The notes under the pieces were generated by a model, which was not told the DNA's origin, made no database searches, and saw nothing but the letters and a program-made list of their open reading frames with translations. From NCBI GenBank assembly GCA_023212645.1, contig JALBYC010000036.1, forward strand, positions 42,373 through 106,372: DNA of 64,000 nt. Direction: 5' to 3'. This DNA comes from Farysia itapuensis. Its lineage: Eukaryota; Basidiomycota; Ustilaginomycetes; Ustilaginales; Ustilaginaceae. Below are positions 46,401 to 56,803 of this stretch, piece after piece (position 1 is the first letter of the stretch; every line of letters starts with the position of its first letter). The translations under genes and the position numbers were made by a program.

Positions 46401-46414
46401 TCTGGTGCAGACAT
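40407..46414 (-). CDS. mcs1: Myosin-motor chitin synthase, class V (Mcs1 type)
   Basis: Membrane enzyme that polymerises UDP-GlcNAc into cell-wall chitin and carries an N-terminal myosin-like motor. Exon 1 (46095-46414) and exon 2 (40407-46038) flank a 56 nt intron (GTAAGT donor, GCACAG acceptor) that splits the P-loop region; 1983 residues. The motor has the P-loop GDTASGKS (about 108-115), IGLLDLPGFQ (switch II region) and SWITLCFRPND. Transmembrane segments follow near residues 900-950 with a cytochrome b5-like part (GEVFDLSEIT). The synthase domain has CQVPCYTEGEESMRKTINSL, QVDADTEVE and QRRRW (about 1585), then WGNTR. The C-terminal DEK-type domain (QIRSDIRALIAESDLTTITK) is present. In U. 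maydis Mcs1 is a virulence factor; GFA1 in this window supplies the substrate pathway. It converges with the repeat-protein gene. Confidence 0.96.
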
Positions 46415-47329
46415 GTTTGACTGTCGTGCTGTGGAAGTATGAAGGCAAAGGCGTGCTGCTACACAGCCATGGGTCCGACAAGTGGTTTAGCGAGACCGAC
46501 AGGAGCAGGTGCAGTCAAGTGAGATGGTGGAATTAGGAGGATAGGTGTTGCATGCGCAGCGTCAAAGGCCAAAGCTCAGGCCCTGCCAAGCGCGCCCAAG
46601 GGGTGGGAGAGTTGGCACACCCACCCAACCAACGGGCGCCCATCAAATTAAGGGGTTCCATCCTTTTTTAGCTCGACAAGACCAGAAAGGCTAACAAAAA
46701 GCTGCGGTTTGTAGTCACAGCGTATGCATGCGTGTGTGACAGCTCAGAAGATTAATGCAATGAATTTTCACTGGTAAAAATCTCCGAAAGCACTGACAAT
46801 TGACCGGTCATCGGCTCTCTTGCCAAGCTAAGCGGTCCGGTTCGTAATACGCAGGCTGCAGCGTTGCCCCAGAGTTGGTTAGTCTGCCGAGATGCGAACA
46901 AAGGGGGGGAGGCTGTGATGTGCAAGCGCGGACTGCAATGCACACCGAAAATAAAATACAAATTCATCGGACTTCCGTTCTGCAGGTTTTTTTTTCTTCA
47001 TCGGCACCGTTTGGGCGCAGCAGCGCATGGGGCGATTTACCAGCTCATCTCCTTTCACGTTACGAGCTCGCAGTTGACCCGCATGCCCAACACACCTCTT
47101 GTACCACTGACATTTCCAAAGAGCATGGAGACACATCGATGTGACATTGATTGTCACTATGGTTACCGAACCTCGGCTGACGCAAGGTGAAACACACACC
47201 AACACACGATTGGACCCTGAAAAATATGTCATCACATGCGTGTGCCACTAAAACCAAATCACAGAATTTATGCCCGGTGGAGGAGAGCTTTGTATCGTAC
47301 GGCTGCGAGCGACTACTTCGCCTAGAAGT
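46415..47329. promoter_or_regulatory. Upstream region of the chitin synthase gene
   Basis: About 915 bases between the mcs1 start and the 3' end of the next gene, which points the same way. It should hold the mcs1 promoter and the TFIIF alpha 3' UTR. Short frames on both strands show no motif. A pyrimidine stretch (TTTTTTTTTCTTC) lies near 46987-46999. Confidence 0.4.
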
Positions 47330-49666
47330 CTAGAACCCATCTTTGAGCTTGAGACGATTGGTGGTCTTGTCCATGACAGCCACCTTGCGAACGGCTGCAC
47401 TGAGTTGATCCTTGATCTGTGGCTCCGTCTTGAGTCTTTTGCGAAAGTGTTGGACGAGCTCACTTGTGTTGGCAATCTTGCCGTCTCGGATAAGCTGGAT
47501 GATCTCAGCTTCGACCGCGTTGGCAACAACTCGAGGTGCGCCGGGACTTCCTGCACGAGACGCTGGCTTGGAGCCTGGTGGAGACCCACCAGGCGAAGCG
47601 GCTCTGGAACCAACACCACCTGTCTTGGCTCGCTTGGCGTCTGGTCGACTGACATTTGCGTTCCCGCCAACATTGCTGGATTGACCCGTGACGGGAGAGT
47701 CGGCTCGACGTTTGACACCGGCTGACGCTGCCGAGGCATCGACGGGTGGCGACTCGGCACGACTGGGGCTTGAGCTTCGTGCGAGGTTAGGACTAGACGC
47801 TCGACTGCCTTGCTTGCTGGTCAATTTAGACGCTCCCCGGGTGGGGCTCGTTGCACGTTGAGCCAGACTGGCATGCCCTGCACCTGGTCGCTGCATTGCT
47901 GTCGAGCTGCTGCCCGCAAGAAGAACTGGCTTCTTCTCCTGTCGCGAAGACGGCGACGGTGTGGCAGACTCTTCGCCAGGCGTGGTCTTGCCCTTGTTCT
48001 TCAGGCCTTCTCTTTCTTTCCTCTCGCGCTCCTCCCGAGCCAGCTGGATTGCTTTCTCTGGGTTGGCAACGTACGACTCTTCGTCTTCGTCTTCCGAGTC
48101 AGATGCGTAAGGGTTTCGTCCATCGTCGTCCTTTTCATACGCCTCGTTTCCGTCTCTCTTGGCCAGCGCTCGCATGATTTTCATCATTTGCTTGCCGCTG
48201 CCCGTCAAGACCTGGTCTTCGGTCTCGGGAGCATCGTCGGCTTCTGCAACGCCATTTTCTTCGTCGCCCATGTTGTTGGCTCGTGCCATCTCCCGCTTGA
48301 GACGGTCTTCGAGTTCTTTTGCTTCTTCGTCTTCCACAGCATCTGCTTCGGGATCGTGGGTCTCTTCGTCGTCAGCAAAGTCCTCTTCAAAGTCCATCTC
48401 GTCGTAACCAACGCCTGGACTGTCCTCCCGTTTTCGTCGACCGGATGCCGCTTCATCCTCTTCGTCTCTCAGCAATTCCCCTCCATGCACTGCCATGAGG
48501 TTTCGTCGACGACCAGCGCCGAACGACATGCCGGTGGGAAGCGTCAGACGGTTCACTTCTGGCCAGTTGCGCCACGCTGAGCTATCTTCTCTCTTGGAAA
48601 CCGAAGAGCCACTTGCAACCGGCTTGTTGCGATGAGCCCAGCGATCTATCTCTTTGCTTTTCTGGTACTTTTGGAATTCGAGCTCGACCTGCTCATTTGT
48701 CATGGTCGAGTACTTGGGCTTCTGCAAGAACTTGTACATCCTCGAAACCGGCACCACTTTGAAGCCTCCTGCATCTCGTTCGTCAAACACAAAGAGCACG
48801 TGAAGAGACGAGGCCTCGGAGCTGGAGTCTCCTTCCAGCTTGCCAATCCAGGGTGCATGAGAGGAAGTAGAGGTTGAAGCGCCTCCCTCACTCTTGACTT
48901 GCGATTCCGTTTTGACCAGTGGCGTGTCTTCCATCTTGACGTCTCCGCTTCCGTGATGTGTGACTCCCTTGTTTTTGCGTTGATCAATATGATCCTGAAG
49001 AGCTTTGACGCTGGTCGGCATGGGAGTGCGTACACTTTCCCACTCCTCGGACGTCTCAAAGTCTTCGAGTACCCAAGGAAAGTGTTCTTGTTTCATTGTC
49101 TTGCGGGCGCTGTCGGCAGCTTTATGGATCTCGCGTACTTTCTTCTTGAACAGCTTGCCTCTGGGAGGCCTACCACTGCCACCCGGCGCAATAAGACTCT
49201 CATCTGCAACTGGACCTTTGGGGCCCGCCTCTTTACTGATTAGCTCTTGCACACGCTCGAGGTCGTCTTCGGGCGCAGGCCAGGTTATGGGTTGACCATC
49301 TTTGCCGACCATGGGACGATTGTACTTGTCGAGCACTGGATCACCAGGGTTGGGTCGAGGCAATTTGAGTCTAGGGGGATTCTTTCTGTTCAGCTTGAGT
49401 GGTGGGATGAAATGGGCAGAGTCGTTCGGGTCGACCCGAGCATGAGAAGCAAACTTCATCAGATGCGTCAACCATGGTCCGCAGTCGGTGGAGAGAAGTG
49501 GAATGTCCCGATAGGTTGAAGGCGGCGGAGGGGGTAGCTCCCTTTCCTCTTCTTTCTTGCCGAGACGGTTGGCGCTGCCATTGACAGGCCTGGGACGCGA
49601 AGCTAAGCTGCCATCCTCTGACTTGATGCCAGCAGCAGCCAAAGGCTCTGCTTTGACGGGCGGCAT
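47330..49666 (-). CDS. Transcription initiation factor TFIIF alpha subunit (RAP74/TFG1)
   Basis: Large subunit of TFIIF, which escorts RNA polymerase II to promoters. Single exon; 778 residues from MPPVKAEPLA (an ATG 24 codons upstream, at 49738, gives 802). The N-terminal dimerisation region is split by an acidic/linker segment: STYRDIPLLSTDCGPWLTHLM, then FPWVLEDFETSEEWES, HAPWIGKLEGDSSSEASSLH and HVLFVFDERDAGGFKVVPVS. These match the triple-barrel strands of RAP74. The middle is highly acidic with a GRNPYASDSEDEDEE block, followed by a Ser/Pro/Arg-rich part. The last 70 residues form the winged helix (VEAEIIQLIRDGKIANTSEL to KVAVMDKTTNRLKLKDGF) that binds the FCP1 phosphatase. All key parts are present. 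Confidence 0.92.
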   Translation of the reverse strand: MPPVKAEPLAAAGIKSEDGSLASRPRPVNGSANRLGKKEEERELPPPPPSTYRDIPLLSTDCGPWLTHLMKFASHARVDPNDSAHFIPPLKLNRKNPPRLKLPRPNPGDPVLDKYNRPMVGKDGQPITWPAPEDDLERVQELISKEAGPKGPVADESLIAPGGSGRPPRGKLFKKKVREIHKAADSARKTMKQEHFPWVLEDFETSEEWESVRTPMPTSVKALQDHIDQRKNKGVTHHGSGDVKMEDTPLVKTESQVKSEGGASTSTSSHAPWIGKLEGDSSSEASSLHVLFVFDERDAGGFKVVPVSRMYKFLQKPKYSTMTNEQVELEFQKYQKSKEIDRWAHRNKPVASGSSVSKREDSSAWRNWPEVNRLTLPTGMSFGAGRRRNLMAVHGGELLRDEEDEAASGRRKREDSPGVGYDEMDFEEDFADDEETHDPEADAVEDEEAKELEDRLKREMARANNMGDEENGVAEADDAPETEDQVLTGSGKQMMKIMRALAKRDGNEAYEKDDDGRNPYASDSEDEDEESYVANPEKAIQLAREERERKEREGLKNKGKTTPGEESATPSPSSRQEKKPVLLAGSSSTAMQRPGAGHASLAQRATSPTRGASKLTSKQGSRASSPNLARSSSPSRAESPPVDASAASAGVKRRADSPVTGQSSNVGGNANVSRPDAKRAKTGGVGSRAASPGGSPPGSKPASRAGSPGAPRVVANAVEAEIIQLIRDGKIANTSELVQHFRKRLKTEPQIKDQLSAAVRKVAVMDKTTNRLKLKDGF

Positions 49667-50097
49667 GATGTGTGCAATTCCAGGAAGGAAAGCGATCGTT
49701 GGACTAAAGAAATCGGCAGCTCCGATCGATCTCCACATGTTCAACTTCGCATTTTCCTTGACGATCCATTCGCCGTGCTTGGCTTGTTCCCGCAAATTGT
49801 AATCAAGGGTCCGCGGCTAAAAAGCCCATGCATCTGTCATTTGAATACGACCCTGCTAATCTCGACATAATATTGCCTTTCAAGTGTCGCTCCCCGTTCC
49901 GACTAGATGGGAGTGTGGCTTGACTGCTTCCCATCCGTCAATCCGCCAAGGAATTGTGCCCAGCCGCTGTCGTCCATCACGTTGGCTTTCCCACGCTCAC
50001 GGGACGCTGTTCCATCACTGATAAGGTCAGTGCTTCTGCTCCTACCTCTTTGCAAGATACAACATGCTGCGCAAATAGTCGCCAACCGTGTCTCAAA
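49667..50097. promoter_or_regulatory. Divergent region between TFIIF alpha and thymidylate kinase genes
   Basis: 431 bases serving both starts. The frame of the kinase gene stays open upstream to 49954 without an ATG, so a 5' UTR reading-frame extension or unseen first exon is possible. Confidence 0.4.
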
Positions 50098-53000
50098 ATG
50101 CAATCCTCCAATGGCAACTATGACCCCGTCGGCGATGGCGGGGTTGGTGCAGCAACTTCAAATCCAAGGCGAAAGATGTCGATGGACTTGAACAGAATCA
50201 AGAACTTCCCATCTACTCTGTCACTGCGCAAACCAGAAGAGCCGACATCGTCACCATCAAGCTCCAGTAGCGGTGCCTTCACTCGCATCCGCAATTTCAA
50301 GCAGGCGCAATTGCGTCGTGAACGATCGACAAGAGAGCTAACGTCCAATCAGCCATCACAGACCCTCCCATCTGCATCAGAGTCGCCGTCCACTAAGAGC
50401 GCCGAATCATCGCCGGAGACGTCCATCTTCCGACGTGGATCACGCCTGTTGGACGCCTTCAAGCCAGCTAAGAAGCCTCTTCCAACTTTCGAGGTTGTTC
50501 GCAAACCGCCAAATCGAAGTGGTACCGTGACGCAGTCCTCTATCGCTCGTGGGGCGTCCCGACCAGATGCTGACGGGCATAGCCGCCGTCTGTCAGGCGT
50601 CTCTTTTGATCTGCCAGATGCCGATGCTCCCAGATTATCCATGTCATCTTTGAGGCAGGCAAACAATAGCGGATCAAGAGTCGTTTCGGGAGGGCGACCC
50701 GCGTATCCTCCATCGACTTCAGCTACCAGGCGTCTCAGTAGCGCTGCTCAAGCCGCTCTGGGCATGTCAGACTCGACGGCCCAGACAAGAACCAACACGA
50801 GCTCAGGCTCAAATACCCCTTCTGGCAGCCCTCAGCCTGACACGCAACGACAAAGCTTCAGCCTGCACTCTTTCCGCAACATCCGTTCCAATACCGACGT
50901 GTCTAGACAAGATGATGACGGTCATTCCAGGCGCCAGAGCATGATTTCGGCTGAAGAGTTCGCAACACCCAAGGAGGAGATGTCTGAGCCGCAATACCAC
51001 ACTGGTTCCATGCCTCCCTTGCCTTCACAGAGCCTTGAACCGCCAATAGCCGCACCTCATGAAGACCTTGCCGCCGATGTCGGCCGTGCGCGCTCCGTCA
51101 GTCCCGGCCTCGGCTCCACCAAAAGCAATGCCAAGCCAGCCAGTATGTCTGCTGCAAAATTTAGACAAGCAGCGCGTCAAAGAAGCGAAAGTGGCAACGT
51201 TCCGACCATAGAATCCCTTCAAAATGGATCTGCGATGTCGAGACCCATGCGCTCGCGAACACCTTCGCAAGAGCTAGCCATGGTGGAATCGGTTTTGTCA
51301 CAGACAGCAATGCGGCCAAATCCTCCACAAAGAGTAGTTGAAGAGCCTGCTTCTCTGGTGCAGCAACCACCTCTGATAACTCCTCCACAACAAACGAATG
51401 CAACCTCGAAGAGAACCCGCGGTCTTTTCATCGTTCTTGAAGGTCTCGATAGAGCTGGCAAGAGCACGCAAGTTGAGCGACTAGCGGCTCATATCAACGC
51501 AAAGGTGATGAAGTTCCCAGAACGCACGACGTCAATTGGAACTATGATCAACTCCTACCTTGCTCAGACAAGCGACCTAGACGATCAGGCAATTCATCTT
51601 CTCTTCTCAGCAAACCGTTGGGAATGTGTTGCCTCCATCAAAGCTGCCATCGCAAGTGGCCAAAACATTGTCTGCGATCGCTATGCTTTTTCAGGCATTG
51701 CGTACTCCGTGGCCAAAGGTCTGCCGTACGAATGGTGCCGAAACTCTGATGTTGGTCTGCCTTTGCCCGATCTGACGCTGTTCCTCGATCTGGATGCGGA
51801 AACCGCCGCTGCACGAGGTGGCTATGGCGAGGAGCGGTACGAGAAGCTCGAATTTCAAGCTAGGGTTCGCGATGCATTCCGTCGAGTATCGCAAGACGTC
51901 AAAAGCCACGAGGGTCAATGGGCCACAATCGATGCAAGCCAGAATCTGGAGCAAGTGACGGAAGAGATTCAAAGCACTGTGCATCGGGTCACCTCGTCCA
52001 TCGATCGCGTTGGGTCGGGACCATTGGGCAGGCTCTTTGTCTCTCGACGACCTTCCACGCAGCGAGATCCTTCTAGCAAAGAACTTCTACTACCTCCAGT
52101 GACTGGTGTCTTTCCGGTCGTACGCCCTTCGGATGCTCAGCTCAACTATGGCGATCAGCTTGCAGCCGTTCGTGCTGCCGCATCTGGAGCAATTCCAGTC
52201 TATTCTGGCGGACAATTCCTGGCCGCGGACCCTAACGTCTACACCAGGCAAAGACAGACAGACGCGCCCTCTCCCTTAACAACGCAGAATGGACAAGGCA
52301 TCGAGTCTGCGCGTGCTCTTGCCAACTATGCGGATAGCGCCCACCGTAGGACTCTTGTCGAAGTGACGGGCGAACGCGAGACTGCGCAAGAAACTGCTGA
52401 CCGCAAAGCACTGCATCGTCGTTCAATGTCGGCCGCTGTCGATGAGCGTCCTTCTAGTCGAGCGAGTGCTGTGATTGCGTCTGCACTTTCGTTTGCGAGT
52501 CGCTCTCGTCGTGGCAGCGAACAAGGCGTGCCAGTGGCTAGCACATCCGGATCGGGAGCAGGCAACGAAAGCGTAAATTCGCGACTGGACTCACCACTGA
52601 ACCTGATGCCTTCCGATCGACGTCGGTCCGTGGATGGAGCAAGGCTCAATGGGAATAACGCGGATGTGAACGTGCGTTCGCGCCCATCTTTGTCCAACAT
52701 CTCGACCAGACCCAGTCAGTCGTCTCAGAGCACATCAGCTTCAGCGCTTTCTCCGACACCCAGGGTCTCTTTCAGCTTTGCGCGTGGACCGAATGAAGGC
52801 GGAGCTGAAGGGGGCAATGCTGGGCCCTCGTCCAACGGTGGATCATCGAACGGGGGAGTGTCGCCGAATGCACAACACATGGCTATGCTGAATGTGCAGC
52901 AGACGCAAGCCGAAATGCAGGAGCAATACATGCGCAATTACATGGCGATGATGGCCAACCCAATGCTGGCTCAGCAAGCGCATTTCCAGATGATGCTGCA

Positions 53001-53670
53001 GCGCCAGCAGCAGCAGCAGTATTACGGACGTGTAGCTGGTGCTGGAGGTATTAATCCGGGTGATGGCAACGGCGGCTACTCGAACAGCAGTGCAAGTGGG
53101 TCGGCGAACGGTGGAGCACCTTTAGCGGCTTTCATGCAGCCGGGCCAGGCGGACACTGGGTATCATTCTGCTGCAGCTCAGGAGCATCTGCGGCGCGAAC
53201 GTCGCCTTTCGCGTCAGCGTACGATGTCTTCGGGATCTCTAGCCGATGCGTCGCCTTCGCTGCAATCCCAGCAACAGCAACAACAACAACAGCAACAGCA
53301 ACAGCAGCAGCAGCCGATGCTGTCGATGATGATGGCAGCGCCACCGTCGACTGCGCCCAGTTCGCCCTCGCTGCAAAGTCAGCAGATACAATACCACCCG
53401 CAACAGCAGCAGCAGCAGATGTTTTACGGCGGTCTTCCCACTCATGCCAATTCAATGGCCTACGCAATGCAGTACGGCGGACAGAACGCGTACGGTCAGA
53501 GACCGTTCTACCGCAACACGGCTCACTCGGAAACGGTACTGCCTACCATCTACAGTGGGTCAGGAGCTGGCGCTGCTACATTGTCGTCGTCGAGAAAGAC
53601 GAGTGCGACGAATCTGCGCACGCAGCGATCCGTCGATCGCGGTCTGCGCAAGCCCGAAGCTTTGACATAA
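50098..53670 (+). CDS. Giant thymidylate kinase fusion (dTMP kinase inside a 1190-residue protein)
   Basis: Converts dTMP to dTDP. The kinase is complete but occupies only about residues 440-645 of 1190: RGLFIVLEGLDRAGKSTQVE (P-loop, about 447), FPERTTSIGTMINSYL, HLLFSANRWE, CDRYAFSGIAYSVAKGLPYEW (Asp-Arg-Tyr, about 526), LTLFLDLD and the lid ARGGYGEERYEKLEFQ. These are the yeast CDC8/eukaryotic type residues. The first 440 residues are Ser/Arg/Pro-rich and disordered. The last 545 are also disordered, with RRxS-type sites, Gly/Asn stretches and a poly-Gln tract of about 17 (53263-53316) plus shorter Gln runs. The frame is uninterrupted, so the fusion is not an artefact of joining. Usual family length is about 210 residues. 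Confidence 0.9.
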   Translation: MQSSNGNYDPVGDGGVGAATSNPRRKMSMDLNRIKNFPSTLSLRKPEEPTSSPSSSSSGAFTRIRNFKQAQLRRERSTRELTSNQPSQTLPSASESPSTKSAESSPETSIFRRGSRLLDAFKPAKKPLPTFEVVRKPPNRSGTVTQSSIARGASRPDADGHSRRLSGVSFDLPDADAPRLSMSSLRQANNSGSRVVSGGRPAYPPSTSATRRLSSAAQAALGMSDSTAQTRTNTSSGSNTPSGSPQPDTQRQSFSLHSFRNIRSNTDVSRQDDDGHSRRQSMISAEEFATPKEEMSEPQYHTGSMPPLPSQSLEPPIAAPHEDLAADVGRARSVSPGLGSTKSNAKPASMSAAKFRQAARQRSESGNVPTIESLQNGSAMSRPMRSRTPSQELAMVESVLSQTAMRPNPPQRVVEEPASLVQQPPLITPPQQTNATSKRTRGLFIVLEGLDRAGKSTQVERLAAHINAKVMKFPERTTSIGTMINSYLAQTSDLDDQAIHLLFSANRWECVASIKAAIASGQNIVCDRYAFSGIAYSVAKGLPYEWCRNSDVGLPLPDLTLFLDLDAETAAARGGYGEERYEKLEFQARVRDAFRRVSQDVKSHEGQWATIDASQNLEQVTEEIQSTVHRVTSSIDRVGSGPLGRLFVSRRPSTQRDPSSKELLLPPVTGVFPVVRPSDAQLNYGDQLAAVRAAASGAIPVYSGGQFLAADPNVYTRQRQTDAPSPLTTQNGQGIESARALANYADSAHRRTLVEVTGERETAQETADRKALHRRSMSAAVDERPSSRASAVIASALSFASRSRRGSEQGVPVASTSGSGAGNESVNSRLDSPLNLMPSDRRRSVDGARLNGNNADVNVRSRPSLSNISTRPSQSSQSTSASALSPTPRVSFSFARGPNEGGAEGGNAGPSSNGGSSNGGVSPNAQHMAMLNVQQTQAEMQEQYMRNYMAMMANPMLAQQAHFQMMLQRQQQQQYYGRVAGAGGINPGDGNGGYSNSSASGSANGGAPLAAFMQPGQADTGYHSAAAQEHLRRERRLSRQRTMSSGSLADASPSLQSQQQQQQQQQQQQQQQPMLSMMMAAPPSTAPSSPSLQSQQIQYHPQQQQQQMFYGGLPTHANSMAYAMQYGGQNAYGQRPFYRNTAHSETVLPTIYSGSGAGAATLSSSRKTSATNLRTQRSVDRGLRKPEALT

Positions 53671-53755
53671 AAAAGCTGAAATGCTATTGGAAGAAAGAAA
53701 CCCCATTGAAATCTAGCGAAGTTGAGCCGCGGAGAGAGAGAGAGAGTGTGTGTGT

Positions 53756-54346
53756 CTAGAGGACCTTGTGTGTTTTTGGATGGTGTGCGAATTCTTCGAG
53801 TTCCTGCTTACCGTCTTTTGCGCCTTGAGCAGAGACGATGCTGAGGAAAGTGTTCCAGAAGATGGAGACGACGTTGACAAAGAGGAGACGCTGGTTGACG
53901 GGCATGACTGCCATGTTGATTGTCTGGACGGGGATCCAGAGACACCAGGCTGTTTTCAGAGTGGGCCACCAGCTTTGTTGAACTTTGGTTTTGGCGTCGT
54001 TGAAGGATCCGCCTGCCATGAGGGTTGTTACGGAGAAGAAGGTGGCGGTGAGTGCTGGACCAGCGATGGCCTGATCGAGCGCGACTTTTGCTGCAATATT
54101 GGCATAGCGCGACTTGAAGGCTACCCGTTCCAACACCTTTGAAAACCAGACGGAAGCGATGGGACTGAATACGCATCCACCATACAGGGCGAGACGAAGT
54201 GTTCGTGGAAGATCGTGCTTAGACCCCCTCCGTTCCACTGCCTGCTGTGCAATCGTATCGCCGGTGGCGAACAACACGCCACCGGTCAAACACTGTCGAG
54301 GAAACGTCGACGACGTTGCAGCTATAAACCTCGAAAACGACGACAT
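53756..54346 (-). CDS. Mpv17/PMP22 family inner mitochondrial membrane protein (Sym1-like)
   Basis: Single exon, 196 residues. Family features: LTGGVLFATGDTIAQQAVER near the N-terminus, LALYGGCVFSPIASVWF, KVALDQAIAGPALTATFFSV, the KVQQSWWPTLKTAWCLWIPV block, then INMAVMPVNQRLLFVNVVSI and FWNTFLSIVSAQ. There are four hydrophobic segments. In yeast Sym1 is an inner-membrane channel-like protein needed for growth on ethanol under heat stress; the vertebrate homologue is linked to mitochondrial DNA maintenance. It converges with the thymidylate kinase gene with only 85 bases between stops, and a GA/GT microsatellite fills that gap (53733-53756). Confidence 0.92.
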   Translation of the reverse strand: MSSFSRFIAATSSTFPRQCLTGGVLFATGDTIAQQAVERRGSKHDLPRTLRLALYGGCVFSPIASVWFSKVLERVAFKSRYANIAAKVALDQAIAGPALTATFFSVTTLMAGGSFNDAKTKVQQSWWPTLKTAWCLWIPVQTINMAVMPVNQRLLFVNVVSIFWNTFLSIVSAQGAKDGKQELEEFAHHPKTHKVL

Positions 54347-54870
54347 TTTTCACTGGGGGAAGGCGGTTCGCAAGTGGGTGGGATGAGGAAGGTTTGAGAT
54401 GTAGGTTGAGGGAAGGCTATGATGTAGTGTCGCATACGCGCTGCCCCGCGAAAAATTGTCCGAGCGATAGCGAAAAGAACTTTCCTCGGCGATTTAATTC
54501 ACCACAGTGCGACCCACACACATATACGCCTGGCGCTTACACCATATTTTACCACCAGAACGTGCAATGCTAACTACAGGGAACCCAGTGGAGAACTCAC
54601 CGCGGAAATCCCACTCAAGCTGACAAGGAGCAGTCCTGCGAGGCGAGAGAATCAGTTCATAACAGCTGCTTGCACTACGCACCTTTTCGGCTGGCTGTAA
54701 GTGGGGGGGGGGGGGGTTTGGCTTTTTGTCAATGCAGAGAGCGTGTAAGAGATAGCAATACCACATCTACAATTTTAGAAGGTGCAAACGGAGGGTAGTA
54801 TGGCAGGGGGCGGGGGTATCAAAAGTGCTGATGCGGAGAAGGTGGGAGGGGGTAGGGTCCAACTCATCTG
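54347..54870. other. Intergenic gap with a G-run
   Basis: Promoter side of the Sym1-like gene and 3' side of the RBM25-like gene. A G-run of about 14 lies near 54703-54717, with a GGCGGCGGCGGC tract at the very end coding Ala in the next gene. No gene seen. Confidence 0.45.
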
Positions 54871-56803
54871 TCATGGGGCGGCGGCGGCGGCGGCAACATG
54901 GCCGAGAAGGGAATCAATGAGGAGCATCCGCCACAACTTTGCCACGAGCGCTTCTGCTTCGTCGTCCAGAACCTGTGCCACAAACAAAAAAAGGGGGTCA
55001 GTACACACATGGCATGTCAGCAGAAAGTGAGGCGGTACATACCGGTTCGACAGCTTCGACCAAATCGTGGGCTGGTTTGTGAGCGTGCAGTGCTTCGATA
55101 AGGACCGAGACGAGTTCGTCTACTTTCTCGCCCAGACTGTCTTCGATCTCGAGATCCACCCATTGACGATACTTTCCGTCTATGACGCCTGCGTCAATGT
55201 GCTCCCATTTGGGAATCTGCTGGAATAGCGCAGCAGGCTCGTCTGGTAAGTCGTCGGCAATCTTCTGACGTCTGACGCGAAGCTCTTCTTCCGACGGCTC
55301 TACGGCAAGGGAGATCTGTTTTATGCGACTGGCTCTCTTTTCCCGCTCGTCTTCGTCTTGCTCGCCCAGCACACTGGCGATAGGAGCTGCAGCCGTCGCA
55401 CCGTTGGCAGCACCTTGTCCATCTTGCGCCAGTTTTGTGGATGCAAAGGTAAGTTTGAGCGGCGCTAGCGATCCTCCTTCGGCGGGGACGAGTACGCCGG
55501 ACGCTCGCTGCTGCTCTGTGAGTTTGGCCATATCTTGCGCCTGCTGTGCGAGGAAGCGTTCACTTTCCTCTCGGGCACGCACAAGTTCGAGCGCTTCAGC
55601 CTGTCGATCCTGTTCGTCGGCCTCTTCTTCCCGTTTGCGCGCCGATGCACGAAACTGTCGCCATCGCTTGCGATCCGTGTAGAAGAGCTCCCTCTTGGTC
55701 GCACTTTCGTCTCGCCAATCTTCCCACTTGCGCAAGAGTGCGACAGCGTCGCGTTCTGAGCGCTCTCGTTCTGCTCTTTCCCGCTCGAGTTCGCGATCCC
55801 AGCGGGCGAGACGCTGTCTCTCTTTGACGCTGAAGCTACGTTCGGCTTCTGCTGCTTCGACTTTCTTGCGCGAGGCAAGCGCATCTTGTTTGCGCTGCCA
55901 GTCAATTTCGTCCTGCTCTTCGGGTTCGTGGTGGATTTGCGTCTCTTGAGCGCGAGACGGTTGAAATTCTACCGGTTCACGGTACGATTGTGGGCCGTCC
56001 CCGGTGACGGCGGCAGGAGCACCATTGCGTGTTGGTGGAGGATGTGCTTCGCTGGCCCGACGTTCTCGATCCGAGGCACGTTGCTTTTCCAGCTCAGCCT
56101 CTCGACGTCTAGATTCAGCATCTCGAGCAGCGGCAGCCTGTCGAAAATGCTCAATCTCGGAAAGGACCATGCCTCGGCTCTCTTCCGGCAGCTCTTCTGG
56201 CGGCAAATCTTTGAGATGGTCCGGCACGCTGTAACCTGGCTTTGTCGGGTCTAGTTCGACGGCGGCGTTGGGATCGCGCATCTGTTCAACGAGGTCGGCA
56301 ACCATAGACATGGCATGGCTCTCGTTCCTTGTGTCGTTGGCATGTGTCATTCTTGTTTGCTCGTACTGCTCCAAGAATCGTTTCGTCTTTTCGTCCGCTT
56401 TTACAAGCAGTTTCTTGGCTGGCGTTGAGGCGTCTGCACCCATCGAAGGCAGTTCTCTGCCGTTGAGGACGGAAATCGCTCGGAGCACCGAGTCTGGATC
56501 TGCATATTCAGCAAACGCAAACGCCTTGCTGGCTCTCTTAAGCGAGCGCAAATGACCACATGCCTCGAGCAGCTGCGTGAGCCACGAATCAGAGACACCG
56601 GGGGATATACTGCCGACAAAGAGGGTCGTTGCTGTTTCTGGCCCGGATGAAGGAGGAGGGCCTGCAGCATGGTAACCCTGTGGATTCATAGCTGGATAAG
56701 CAGGGCTGCCGATCCCAGGTCTGCCAGGCCTTGATGGCAATGGTGCCATATTTGGGTTGCCTGTGCTCTGCCAAGGGCCGCCATAGCCTGCAGAATGAGA
56801 CAT
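54871..56803 (-). CDS. RBM25-like splicing factor (RRM + PWI)
   Basis: U1 snRNP-associated type splicing factor. Exon 1 (55043-56803) and exon 2 (54871-54972) are joined over a 70 nt intron (GTATGT donor, GGCACAG acceptor) to give 620 residues. An N-terminal Pro/Gly part precedes an RRM (TTLFVGSISPGVSDSWLTQL, HLRSLKRASKAFAFAEYADP). The middle is a long Arg/Glu-rich coiled region (AEAERSFSVKERQRLARWDR onward). The C-terminal PWI domain starts near LPDEPAALFQQIPKWEHIDA and finishes in exon 2 with VLDDEAEALVAKLWRMLLID and a poly-Ala tail. If the intron is kept, the protein ends about 17 residues later without the last PWI helix. It shares a 232-base divergent promoter with SEC24. Confidence 0.9.
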
